Program-made: the position numbers and the translations under genes
Notes under the pieces: model-generated
Seen by the model: the letters and a program-made list of their open reading frames with translations, nothing else
Databases searched by the model: none
Told to the model about the DNA's origin: nothing
In this document: positions 15,960 to 23,193 of the stretch, one piece after another
Layout: each line of letters opens with the position of its first letter
Numbering within the stretch: the first letter of the stretch is position 1
From: Lachnospiraceae bacterium
GTDB lineage: Bacteria; Bacillota; Clostridia; Lachnospirales; Lachnospiraceae
Direction: 5' to 3'
DNA length: 34,609 bases
Assembly: GCA_910575075.1 (NCBI GenBank)
Contig: CAJTCY010000026.1
Coordinates: forward strand, 1-34,609

Positions 15960-17064
15960 ATTTCACACTCCAATCTGCTTCTGCCACGGCAAGAGTCATC
16001 CCATCTTCTGCTGTCTTTTTCTGTATCAGCTGATCCTCTGCCTCAGGCGTCTTTCTTGCTGTTTCTGCCGTAAGCTCCATCACATATGCTGCCGCAGCAC
16101 GTTCACACACATTTCCCACACCAACGGTGTCTGCCACAAATGCAGAATCCATAAAATTCCCTGGCACTTGCGCAAGCCGCTCTGGAGAAAACGTATGAAA
16201 CGAAAGCTTCCATTTCTCACAGAAATCAATGATTCCCTGCTCTTGCTTTTTCAAATCCACTGACGCCGCAGCAAACAAGCTCTCTCTGGCAAACTGTCCC
16301 TGTTCAAATCTCTGCTGTACAAATGTCTCTATTTCCTCTGCCGATTTCCCTTTTCTGCAGCCAATTCCCAGCACCAGCGCCCTGGGATAAAGATAGAGCG
16401 TACGCCCATCCTCTTTCCCCCTGTGTACGCTAACGCAAATTCGGTATTTTACCTGCACCTCTTCTTTCCCGTGGAAATCCTCATGGCTCCAGACCAGTTC
16501 TTTGGGCATGACGCCCAAAACCTGCTTTTCACAGTAAAAACCGATCTTTTCCCCCTCCAGAACAGCCGCTGAAATCTTTTTTGCCAGCAGCCTGTCAGAG
16601 ATATACAGCCCGTTTTTAGCCGCAAATACGTCCACTGCAAACTTTCCGTAAAGATCCGTCGCCGTGGTAATCACTGGCACTGCCCCCAGCCTTTGGGCAA
16701 GAAAGCAGGCGAACTCATTTGCACCTCCCACATGGCCAGACAGGATCGGAATGACAAAACGCCCCAGCTCATCCACCACAAGCACGGCAGGATCTTCATA
16801 CTTATCTCTGATAAACGCTGCCGTCAGCCTCACCGCTATCCCCACGGCCCCGATAAAAATTAATGTTTCTGACTGTGCAAACGCATTCCGGCACCATTCC
16901 CTGAGTGGCAAGGAAAGTTTTCTGCTCTCCTGCACACAAACCTGCATATTTTCAGAAAACACTCCCTTCTGCGGGCATTGTTCGATTATCTGCCTGATAT
17001 TTCGTGCAAGATGGTTTCCGTTGCTGGTAAAGCTTATAATATTCACCATATTCTGCTGTTTCAC
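15952..17064 (-). CDS. cbiG: Cobalt-precorrin-5A hydrolase
   Basis: CbiG opens the delta-lactone of cobalt-precorrin-5A and releases acetaldehyde, a step found only in the anaerobic pathway. The central domain shows FIGAVGIAVRLTAAFIRDKY and PAVLVVDELGRFVIPILSGH, followed by VGGANEFACFLAQRLGAVPV. The C-terminal domain has LVLGIGCRKGKSAEEIETFV. The 370 residues are normal. The start is GTG at 17064, eight bases after GGAGG, and overlaps the cbiF stop by four bases (GTGA). Its presence identifies the pathway as oxygen-independent. Confidence 0.95.
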   Translation of the reverse strand: MKQQNMVNIISFTSNGNHLARNIRQIIEQCPQKGVFSENMQVCVQESRKLSLPLREWCRNAFAQSETLIFIGAVGIAVRLTAAFIRDKYEDPAVLVVDELGRFVIPILSGHVGGANEFACFLAQRLGAVPVITTATDLYGKFAVDVFAAKNGLYISDRLLAKKISAAVLEGEKIGFYCEKQVLGVMPKELVWSHEDFHGKEEVQVKYRICVSVHRGKEDGRTLYLYPRALVLGIGCRKGKSAEEIETFVQQRFEQGQFARESLFAAASVDLKKQEQGIIDFCEKWKLSFHTFSPERLAQVPGNFMDSAFVADTVGVGNVCERAAAAYVMELTAETARKTPEAEDQLIQKKTAEDGMTLAVAEADWSVKFE

Positions 17065-17822
17065 TCTGATTTCCTCCGGCGGAATTCTGTCTCAAATTCT
17101 GGGTGATACAAGTCACTTCTCCGATAGCTGCTGTGCATCACCACATCCCCCACAAGGATCAGAGCTGTTTTCGTGATCCCATGTGCCCTTGCTGTCTCTG
17201 CAAGCGTTTCTACGGTACACACATATGTTTCCTCTTCTTCCCAGGTTGCCTTGTACACAATGGCAACCGGCGTATTCCTGCAATACCCTCCTGCAAGTAG
17301 CCGTTCTGTCAGTCTTTCTATCATTCCCGCACTGAGAAAAATGACCATAGTCGCCTGATGTGACGCCAGAGACGCAATTTCTTCCCGCTCCGGCACGGGA
17401 GTCCTGCCTGCCATCCTGGTAATAATAACGCTCTGAGACACATCTGGCAGGGTATATTCCAGATTCAGCGCTGCCGCAGCCCCGCAGAAGGAACTGACTC
17501 CCGGACAGGATTCATAGGAAATTCCCGCCTGATCCAAACTATCCATTTGTTCCCGCACCGCGCCATAGAGACAGGGATCGCCTGTATGAAGACGTACTGT
17601 CATCTTCCCTTCCTGCTCCGCCTCCTTCATTGCTGCAATCACTTCTTCTAACGTCATTTCTGCACTGTTATACACCCTGCATCCCTTTTTTTTCTCTTCT
17701 AATAGCTGAGGGTTTACCAGAGAACCCGCATAGATAATTACATCTGCCTGCTGTAAAAGCCTGTGTCCCCGCATGGTAATCAAATCCGGCGCTCCGCTTC
17801 CTGCTCCCACAAAATAAATCAT
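17061..17822 (-). CDS. cbiF: Cobalt-precorrin-4 C11-methyltransferase
   Basis: CbiF methylates C11 of cobalt-precorrin-4 using SAM. The tetrapyrrole-methylase pattern starts at once (MIYFVGAGSGAPDLITMRGH) and continues with IIYAGSLVNPQLL, VRLHTGDPCLYGAVREQMD and YESCPGVSSFCGAAAALN. GRTPVPEREEIASLA is typical of the CbiF/CobM branch. The 253 residues are standard. The gene overlaps the end of cbiL by four bases (ATGA), with AAGGAG just upstream inside cbiL. Confidence 0.95.
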   Translation of the reverse strand: MIYFVGAGSGAPDLITMRGHRLLQQADVIIYAGSLVNPQLLEEKKKGCRVYNSAEMTLEEVIAAMKEAEQEGKMTVRLHTGDPCLYGAVREQMDSLDQAGISYESCPGVSSFCGAAAALNLEYTLPDVSQSVIITRMAGRTPVPEREEIASLASHQATMVIFLSAGMIERLTERLLAGGYCRNTPVAIVYKATWEEEETYVCTVETLAETARAHGITKTALILVGDVVMHSSYRRSDLYHPEFETEFRRRKSE

Positions 17823-18523
17823 TGCTTCTGCTCCTTTACAATCATCAGTGAATAATATCCGGCCTGGTCTGGCATTTCTTCCAGATTTCTGCAGATATGT
17901 TCGTTTGGCATCCCGCAGTTTTCAATCATAGCTGCCGTTATCCTTCTCTCATGAGCGCTTTCCTCCAGCAGCCGTTCCTTTACTTTTCCCAGCTTTTTTC
18001 CCACTTTCATCAATACTCTGGTTCCAGGAAAATTTAGCCCTTCTTCGATTCCATATGTGGAAGGAATAATATGCAGCATCTGGGATTTTTCGACCAGCCC
18101 CTGATTCAGTTTGGCAGAAACAGCACAGAAGGAGGGTACTCCACTGACGATTTCTGTCTCATATCCTGCTTCCACTGCCATCTGATGCATATAACTATAC
18201 GTAGAATAAATGCAGGGATCTCCCAGCGTGAGAAATGCAATGCTCCTGCCTTGGTCCAGCGCCTGTCTTAATTCTGAAAATGCCTTCCTGTGGCTGTTCT
18301 TTAATTTTTCTATGTCCTTTGTCATAGGCATGTCCAAAGCCAGGCATTCTTTTTTCATGACTTCTGGAATCACCTGCCGCACAATCTCATATGCCGCTGT
18401 CTCTTCTTTTTTAAGCCCTGGCACCGCCAATACTTCGCATTCTCTGATCAGCCTCACCGCCTTTAGCGTCAGCAGTTCCGGATCCCCTGGCCCCACACCG
18501 ATTCCATATAATTTTCCAGCCAT
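17819..18523 (-). CDS. cbiL: Precorrin-2 / cobalt-factor II C20-methyltransferase
   Basis: CbiL adds a methyl group at C20 of the early corrinoid intermediate. Seen motifs are LYGIGVGPGDPELLTLKAVR, FLTLGDPCIYSTYSYMHQ and VSGVPSFCAVSAKLNQGL, all typical of the CobI/CbiL branch. I choose the ATG at 18523 (MAGKLYGIG, 234 residues). GGAGG sits five bases upstream, while an in-frame ATG at 18535 overlaps that site. The gene starts 18 bases after cbiD. In the anaerobic pathway the substrate is the cobalt-loaded form, but no cobalt chelatase is present in the window. Confidence 0.94.
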   Translation of the reverse strand: MAGKLYGIGVGPGDPELLTLKAVRLIRECEVLAVPGLKKEETAAYEIVRQVIPEVMKKECLALDMPMTKDIEKLKNSHRKAFSELRQALDQGRSIAFLTLGDPCIYSTYSYMHQMAVEAGYETEIVSGVPSFCAVSAKLNQGLVEKSQMLHIIPSTYGIEEGLNFPGTRVLMKVGKKLGKVKERLLEESAHERRITAAMIENCGMPNEHICRNLEEMPDQAGYYSLMIVKEQKQ

Positions 18524-18540
18524 GTTTTCCTCCATCTATT

Positions 18541-19749
18541 TTACGGCACTTCCTGTAAAATTTTCTTTAAGATTTCTTCTGCATTCTTTGTCCGCCCCAG
18601 TTCTCCATGCCCCTGCCTGCGCTTTCCAAGCTCGCTGGAAAACAGAATTGCCCCCAGGTTTATTCTGCCGAAACTGCGCCTGGCAAGGTGTCCCCAGAGA
18701 CGCTCCATCACATGTTCCATTGTTTTTTCCAGATAACCAGCATCTTCCAGAATGCGGATTCCTTCCTCTGTGGTAACCGCCTGCATAAGCTCTCTCAGCA
18801 GAGGCTGGTCCGCCCCGGCGAGAACTGCGTTTGCCGTCAAAATTTCCATTCTGCCATCTGCATTGCTGGAATGTGTCTGAAAAATTCCTCCTGCGACTTT
18901 GATAAATTTGCCAATATGCGCCACAAACAACAAATTTTCCACTCCCAAATCTGCCGCAAAATCAATGGTTTCTCCCACAAAATTACTGCATTTAATATCC
19001 GCAGGGCAGTGGAGAAAATATTCTCGTAAAAATACCTGCCCGTAATTTCCAGGCGTAACCAGCAGGCTTTTTCTGCCGAGGGAAACCTGCTGTTTTATTT
19101 CCAGGCGAATGCAGGAAAGCAGAGCAGTCTCACTCATTGGCTCCACAATTCCTGTGGTGCCGAGAATGGAAATGCCGCCCATAATTCCCAGTTTGGGATT
19201 AAATGTTTTCTCAGCCAGTTCTTCTCCTCCGGGAACGGAAATCTCCACCTTAAGCCCCGTCTGATTGTGATACAAGCCACAGAGCTGTTCCAGCTCCCGG
19301 GTAATCATCTTCCTGGGCGTCTGATTGATCGCCGGCGCCCCCACCGGCTGCTCCAGCCCAGGTTTCGTTACAGTTCCCACCCCTGTGCCTCCTGTGATAA
19401 CAATCATTGGCTGTCCCTCTGTTTTCTTTAGGGAAACTTTGGCATATACCAAAATCCCATCTGTTATATCCGGATCATCCCCAGCGTCTTTTTGAATGGC
19501 ACAGGACACAAAATCACTGCCCCGCTTCTTATTCCATACTTTAAGACAGAGGGAAATTTGGCCAGGCGTGGTTAATTGCACATAATCTGCATCTTTACCT
19601 GTCAGCAGCATAAATGCCGCTGCTTTTGCCGCAGCGGCTGCGCAGCTTCCAGTGGTATACCCCAGCCGAAGCTTTTTTCCTTCTATGTTCTTATAACAAT
19701 GTTCCAAACCGGTGGCAGCCGGTTCCATTTCTTGTTTTTCCTGTTTCAT
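18541..19749 (-). CDS. cbiD: Cobalt-precorrin-5B C1-methyltransferase
   Basis: CbiD methylates C1 of cobalt-precorrin-5B, an anaerobic-pathway step. The family landmarks are LRLGYTTGSCAAAAAKAAA near the N-terminus, VITGGTGVGTVTKPGLEQPV, AINQTPRKMI, and GGISILGTTGIVEPMSETAL. I prefer the ATG at 19749 (MKQEKQ, 402 residues), eight bases after AAGGA. The ATG at 19758 overlaps the ribosome site. It is the first gene of the corrin-ring operon and has a promoter just upstream. The predicted leader is only about 14 bases, leaving no room for a cobalamin riboswitch. Confidence 0.96.
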   Translation of the reverse strand: MKQEKQEMEPAATGLEHCYKNIEGKKLRLGYTTGSCAAAAAKAAAFMLLTGKDADYVQLTTPGQISLCLKVWNKKRGSDFVSCAIQKDAGDDPDITDGILVYAKVSLKKTEGQPMIVITGGTGVGTVTKPGLEQPVGAPAINQTPRKMITRELEQLCGLYHNQTGLKVEISVPGGEELAEKTFNPKLGIMGGISILGTTGIVEPMSETALLSCIRLEIKQQVSLGRKSLLVTPGNYGQVFLREYFLHCPADIKCSNFVGETIDFAADLGVENLLFVAHIGKFIKVAGGIFQTHSSNADGRMEILTANAVLAGADQPLLRELMQAVTTEEGIRILEDAGYLEKTMEHVMERLWGHLARRSFGRINLGAILFSSELGKRRQGHGELGRTKNAEEILKKILQEVP

Positions 19750-19769
19750 TTCTCTCATCCTTATGATTT

Positions 19770-19798
19770 ATTATACACAACTCCCACTGACTATACAA
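19770..19798 (-). promoter_or_regulatory. Promoter of the cbiD operon
   Basis: On the minus strand, TTGTAT (19793-19798), a 17-base spacer and a perfect TATAAT (19770-19775). Transcription would start near 19763, about 14 bases before the cbiD ATG. The divergent queL-side promoter begins only 11 bases away (19810). Confidence 0.65.
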
Positions 19799-19809
19799 TC
19801 ATTTTTATC

Positions 19810-19838
19810 TTGCATTTCCCCGGCAGACATAGTATAAT
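19810..19838 (+). promoter_or_regulatory. Promoter of the queL-yhhQ leader
   Basis: TTGCAT (19810-19815), a 17-base spacer and TATAAT (19833-19838). The predicted start near 19845 lies about 13 bases before the preQ1-I-like aptamer, the usual short distance for a riboswitch leader. Confidence 0.6.
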
Positions 19839-19857
19839 CAACAGCGGAAATTACATA

Positions 19858-19897
19858 AGACAGTTCGTGACCATCCTGTCTCTAAACAAAACTAGGG
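19858..19897 (+). promoter_or_regulatory. preQ1-I-like riboswitch aptamer
   Basis: AGACAG (19858-19863) pairs with CTGTCT (19876-19881) around a 12-base loop that starts TTC. An A-rich single-stranded tail, CTAAACAAAACTAGGG (19882-19897), follows. This is the layout of the smallest preQ1 class: one short stem, a loop of about 12 bases, and an A-rich tail that folds back as an H-type pseudoknot. The tail closely resembles the A-rich AAACAAAACAAGG-type tail I recall for a Thermoanaerobacter preQ1-I RNA. The loop-tail base pairs are not the textbook UAG-CUA set, so the class is uncertain. The downstream queuine-salvage genes support the call. Confidence 0.5.
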
Positions 19898-19957
19898 ATT
19901 ACAAACGGTTATTTTCCGTGCTTTTTGCCGGAGTATGCCGCTTTTTCATTTTCATGG

Positions 19958-19980
19958 GCACATTTATATGTGCTTTTTTT
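19958..19980 (+). terminator. Intrinsic terminator in the queL leader
   Basis: GCACAT (19958-19963) pairs with ATGTGC (19968-19973) around a 4-base loop and is followed by seven T's (19974-19980). It could be the expression platform of the upstream aptamer. A weaker ACGG-CCGT hairpin with GCTTTTT lies at about 19905-19926. The MITE begins nine bases after the T-run. Confidence 0.6.
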
Positions 19981-19988
19981 ATCTTATA

Positions 19989-20303
19989 GGATTCGGTTGT
20001 CAAAAGGTAGTGAAATAAAATGAAGCTGGCAAATTGCACAAATAGGTACAAAAAGTTGTGGATTGTCCTGACAGTTAGAATTTCTTAGTGATCGATTTAG
20101 AACCAGCAATTTCCAAACAGGATGTTTGGAAAAGGCTTATCTGAGCCAGGGATGGCGAATATAAGCTGGTTGCGTAAAATTTCAATATTTTTTGCTGGAA
20201 CACTTAGAAATTCTTCTGTCTGGGACAGTTTCCACAACGTTTGTATTTATTTGTGCAAATTGCCAATAAGCATTTATAATACCACCTTTTGACACCCGAA
20301 TCC
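19989..20303. mobile_element. MITE-like element, copy A
   Basis: This 315-bp gene-free element is also present, at about 90% identity and in the same orientation, at 31024-31337. Terminal inverted repeats of about 23 bp begin GGATTCGG-TGTCAAAAGGT and match with two differences. A second inner inverted repeat (GGCAAATTGCACAAATA / TATTTGTGCAAATTGCC) and a third (TAGAATTTCT / AGAAATTCT) make most of the element one long hairpin with side arms. A 68-nt core (20099-20166) is identical in both copies and holds a 9-bp hairpin (20110-20118 with 20124-20132). Clear target duplications are not seen; TA flanks both ends of this copy. It lies between the queL leader terminator and the queL start. Confidence 0.8.
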
Positions 20304-20345
20304 TAATAGAAAAAAGAATATGCACGCTGTCGGAAAGGATTTATA

Positions 20346-21080
20346 ATGGAAAATTTTAACCCCAGCCGCTATGCGGTTATCTCAGAAAAAAATCCCAGAG
20401 AAATTGTGATGCTCCGGGGAAGAGGCTGCAGCTGGAGACGATGCCGCTTCTGTGACTATCATTTGGATTCCTCTGCGGATGAAGAAGCTAATTTTAAACT
20501 GAATCAGAAGCAGCTTTGCAAAGTTACCGGAATCCATCAGAAACTGGAAGTTATCAACTCTGGCAGTTTCGTGGACCTGGACACAGCCACACTGTCGCTG
20601 ATCGAACAGGTCTGTCTTGAAAAACAGATTCAACAAGTACATTTTGAATGTCACTGGCGGCACCGCGGTGCGATCTCAGAATTCCGAGAACGGTTTGCAG
20701 CCCTTGGCATAGAACTAAAGATCAAAACCGGGGTGGAAACCTTCGACAAATTATTTCGAGAAAGTTATCTGGACAAAGGGATTGACGCTGACGCCCCAGA
20801 GGATATCGCGGTATATTTTGACGAAGTCTGCCTTTTACTGGGCCTCCCTGGACAGACTGAAGAAAGCATGGAATTGGATATTGAGACCGGACTTTCCCAT
20901 TTTGAACGGGTATGCGTCAATATCATGCAGGAAAATTTGCGGCCTGTGAAACCAGATCCCAGAGTAATTGCCGCATTTACAGAAAAACTTTATCCAAAAT
21001 ACATAGAAAACAGCCGGGTGGATATTCTGATGGAGAATACCGCATTCGGCGTAGGAGGTGTCGTAGAACATGCAGAATGA
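20346..21080 (+). CDS. queL: Radical SAM protein, QueL-like queuine lyase
   Basis: A 244-residue radical SAM enzyme. In Clostridioides difficile a radical SAM protein (QueL) encoded beside a YhhQ transporter cleaves queuine to regenerate a 7-deazaguanine precursor for tRNA queuosine. This gene has the same neighbour and similar size. The cluster motif near residue 27 is GCSWRRCRFC, with spacing C-x4-C-x2-C instead of the usual C-x3-C-x2-C. A glycine-rich LLGLPGQTEESMELDIETG segment fits SAM binding. AAAGGAT precedes the ATG. The end overlaps yhhQ by 11 bases. The partner hydrolase QueK is not in the window. The symbol rests on context and remembered family pattern. Confidence 0.7.
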   Translation: MENFNPSRYAVISEKNPREIVMLRGRGCSWRRCRFCDYHLDSSADEEANFKLNQKQLCKVTGIHQKLEVINSGSFVDLDTATLSLIEQVCLEKQIQQVHFECHWRHRGAISEFRERFAALGIELKIKTGVETFDKLFRESYLDKGIDADAPEDIAVYFDEVCLLLGLPGQTEESMELDIETGLSHFERVCVNIMQENLRPVKPDPRVIAAFTEKLYPKYIENSRVDILMENTAFGVGGVVEHAE

Positions 21081-21771
21081 AATACTTTTAATCTTATCTC
21101 TTTTTATCACTTACTCTGTGGTCTTAGGGCTGTTTTGTCTGTTCCGGGAACAGGGGCTTTATCTGTGGACCATCGTAGCAACCATTGCAGCAAATATTGA
21201 AGTATTGATCATCGTAAATGCTTTCGGCATGGAAATGACTCTGGGAAATATTTTATTTGCCTCCACATTCCTGGTGACAGATATTTTGAGTGAGCTGCAT
21301 GGAAAAAAAGCCGCGCAGACCGCTGTCTGGATGGGAATCGCAACCTCAATCTTATTTATTTTTATCAGCCAGTCCTGGATGCTGTACGTACCCAATGAAA
21401 ATGATTTTGCCGCGCCTGCCATCCGTACGGTATTCTCCAACACGCCACGTCTGATGCTGGTCGGCATTGCCGTCTATGTGATAGTCCAGTTCTTTGACGT
21501 ATGGGCTTATCACAAATGGTGGGAATTTACCAGCAGAAAATTTGGCGACAGGAAAAAATTCCTCTGGCTGAGAAACAATGGCTCCACACTGGTTTCCCAG
21601 CTTTTAAATACAATATTGTTTACCTGGGGAGCATTCCTTGGCACCCACAACACACAGACCCTGATCTCCATCACTCTTTCCAGCTATCTCATTTTTATCA
21701 TTACCAGCCTCGCCGATACTCCTTTTGTCTATCTGGCACGAAAACTGCACAGCAAGAATTTTTCTGAATAA
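21070..21771 (+). CDS. yhhQ: Queuosine precursor transporter (YhhQ/VUT family)
   Basis: This integral membrane protein of 233 residues has about six hydrophobic helices and imports queuosine precursors (queuine, queuosine or preQ bases). Family landmarks are LGNILFASTFLVTDILSELH, then GKKAAQTAVWMG, and the VYVIVQFFDVWAYHKWWEFT / RNNGSTLVSQLLNTILF stretches. AGGAGGTG lies nine bases before the ATG, inside queL, so the two are translationally coupled. An AT-rich terminator follows at 21804-21853. Together with queL it forms a salvage unit that would supply queuosine synthesis in an organism living on dietary or community queuine. Confidence 0.92.
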   Translation: MQNEILLILSLFITYSVVLGLFCLFREQGLYLWTIVATIAANIEVLIIVNAFGMEMTLGNILFASTFLVTDILSELHGKKAAQTAVWMGIATSILFIFISQSWMLYVPNENDFAAPAIRTVFSNTPRLMLVGIAVYVIVQFFDVWAYHKWWEFTSRKFGDRKKFLWLRNNGSTLVSQLLNTILFTWGAFLGTHNTQTLISITLSSYLIFIITSLADTPFVYLARKLHSKNFSE

Positions 21772-21803
21772 TTAGATAATTTATTAAATTTTCTGAATTT
21801 GTC

Positions 21804-21853
21804 GAAATATCAAGAAATTTGTCGGATAATTTTTCTTGATATTTCTTTTTTTT
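21804..21853 (+). terminator. Terminator of queL-yhhQ
   Basis: A perfect 14-bp AT-rich stem (GAAATATCAAGAAA, 21804-21817, with 21832-21845) closes a 14-base loop and is followed by eight T's (21846-21853). Its 3' arm contains the -35 box of the next gene's promoter. Confidence 0.75.
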
Positions 21854-21864
21854 CGACTTATAAT
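21836..21864 (+). promoter_or_regulatory. Promoter of the membrane-anchored protein gene
   Basis: TTGATA (21836-21841), a 17-base spacer made mostly of the upstream terminator's T-run, and TATAAT (21859-21864). It lies about 33 bases before the ATG at 21897, with AGGAGGA before the start. Confidence 0.7.
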
Positions 21865-21896
21865 GTAAAAAAATTACAAATGAGGAGGAAAAATTC

Positions 21897-22406
21897 ATGA
21901 GCAAAAGAAAAAAAAGACTGCTGGCTATCGCAGCCATCATTTTGCTTCTGGTACTTACTGTACTGATCTGTTACTTTCTGTTCACCAAAAAAGACAATCA
22001 AAATCTGGAGTATGACGATAACGCCACAACCGGTATTCTGCCAGGCGTCGACATTGACCAGAGACGAAAAGAACTTCAAAATATGCTGGACAAAAGCATG
22101 ATCGCATTTTCCATCAATACTTCCCCGGTATTTTTAAATGGTACCGCCAAAGGAAACCTGCTGATTGAAAATCCCGGAAATAACGCCAAACTGCTGCGGG
22201 TCAGTATCATTATTGACGACACTGAGGAAGAAATCTACGCTTCCAAATTCCTAAAGCCTGGAACGTACATTGAATCTGTAAAATTAGACAAAGTCCTGGA
22301 AAAAGGAAGTTATAACGCCACCGCCTATTTCTCCGCCTATGACGAGACAAGCGGCGAATATATCGGGCAGACCGGGGCGCAGATTACCATTACCGTGCAG
22401 AATTAG
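21897..22406 (+). CDS. Membrane-anchored extracellular protein of unknown function
   Basis: A 169-residue protein with a basic start (MSKRKKR) and one membrane helix at residues 8-30 (LLAIAAIILLLVLTVLICYF). A short linker leads to an outside domain of about 125 residues. That domain looks like a beta-sandwich: FSINTSPVFLNGTAKGNLLI, then ENPGNN, and a last strand ITITVQN. It has no cysteine outside the helix and no enzyme motif. I do not recognise a named family. The next gene encodes a secreted beta-rich protein, and the pair looks like part of a cell-surface structure, with this one as anchor or assembly factor. It starts a three-gene run with the secreted protein and an EpsG-like protein, from a strong promoter. 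Confidence 0.75.
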   Translation: MSKRKKRLLAIAAIILLLVLTVLICYFLFTKKDNQNLEYDDNATTGILPGVDIDQRRKELQNMLDKSMIAFSINTSPVFLNGTAKGNLLIENPGNNAKLLRVSIIIDDTEEEIYASKFLKPGTYIESVKLDKVLEKGSYNATAYFSAYDETSGEYIGQTGAQITITVQN

Positions 22407-22454
22407 CGGTTTTTGACAACGGATACTATAATAGATGCCGCAGGAGGTATACAT

Positions 22455-23039
22455 ATGAAGAAAAAAGCATTATTTTTATCACTTGCATTGGCAGCATCCA
22501 TGCTGTTTTCCAACATTAGCTACGCCGCTGACGCCAGCTCCACCAGAGATATTCCTGTTGGCGGTTCTGGACAGATGGAAATGGTAGGAACCGTTGAACC
22601 CACCATTCTTTCTGTAACCATGCCGACATTTGTTCCTTTTAATATCAGCAGCAGCCTTTCCACCCAGAACAAAGTTATTTCTCCGCGCATCAATATGAAA
22701 AATAACTCTAATGTTCCGGTTCGAATCGACGTAACTTATACAAAAGTTGATTTGAGCAAGTTAAAAAACGTGACCTGGAGCGATACAGGCACCGTGGGCG
22801 CTGACCAGATTGCAATTGGCTTAAAGCAGGAAGAAACCAAAAATGAAATGCCTAAAACTCTGGCTCAGGCAAGATGGCTGAAAGCAAACCAGAAACAGGA
22901 TATGAACGTACTGATTCTTGATTCCAATCAGGAAGGCGCATTATATGTAGTAGGAACCATGGGAGACGGCGTTTCCGATAATGGAACTTTTAACGTAACC
23001 CCAACCTTTGTAGTGAGCAGAACTTCTACATCAAATTAA
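22455..23039 (+). CDS. Secreted beta-rich surface protein
   Basis: A 194-residue exported protein from the ATG at 22455, preceded by AGGAGGTATACAT; an earlier in-frame start at 22413 lacks a site. The signal peptide covers residues 1-24 (MKKKALFLSLALAASMLFSN, cut after SYA). The mature part is cysteine-free. It has a run of hydrophobic strands (VEPTILSVTMPTFVPFNIS, INMKNNSNVPVRIDVTYTKV) and ends NGTFNVTPTFVVSR. This pattern recalls secreted WxL-like or spore-coat/biofilm-fibre proteins, in which conserved N-terminal strands are followed by support for an N-x-S-x-x-P-V-x-V segment, but no WxL motif is present. No anchor or sortase signal is seen. It may assemble on the surface with the membrane-anchored protein just upstream. 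Confidence 0.7.
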   Translation: MKKKALFLSLALAASMLFSNISYAADASSTRDIPVGGSGQMEMVGTVEPTILSVTMPTFVPFNISSSLSTQNKVISPRINMKNNSNVPVRIDVTYTKVDLSKLKNVTWSDTGTVGADQIAIGLKQEETKNEMPKTLAQARWLKANQKQDMNVLILDSNQEGALYVVGTMGDGVSDNGTFNVTPTFVVSRTSTSN

Positions 23040-23137
23040 ACCCTGCGCTTATTTGCGCTGAAACCTACACTAAATGAAAAAAACAATCTAAAATAAACCA
23101 TCAGAAAAGGGCATCTATTATATAGTATACATTTCGC

Positions 23138-23167
23138 ATTCCAGGAACGCTCCGGCGTTCTTGGAAT
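23138..23167 (+). terminator. Strong hairpin before the EpsG-like gene
   Basis: ATTCCAGGAACGC (23138-23150) pairs with GCGTTCTTGGAAT (23155-23167) around TCCG, with one G-U wobble. It is followed by CATTTTA. It probably ends the transcript of the secreted protein or attenuates the next gene, whose AAAGGAGG lies directly downstream. Confidence 0.6.
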
Positions 23168-23193
23168 CATTTTACAAAGGAGGCATGGATATT

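Noticed and set aside
22414-22435. TTGACA and TATAAT before the secreted protein gene
   Set aside because: The spacing is only eight bases, too short for a promoter.
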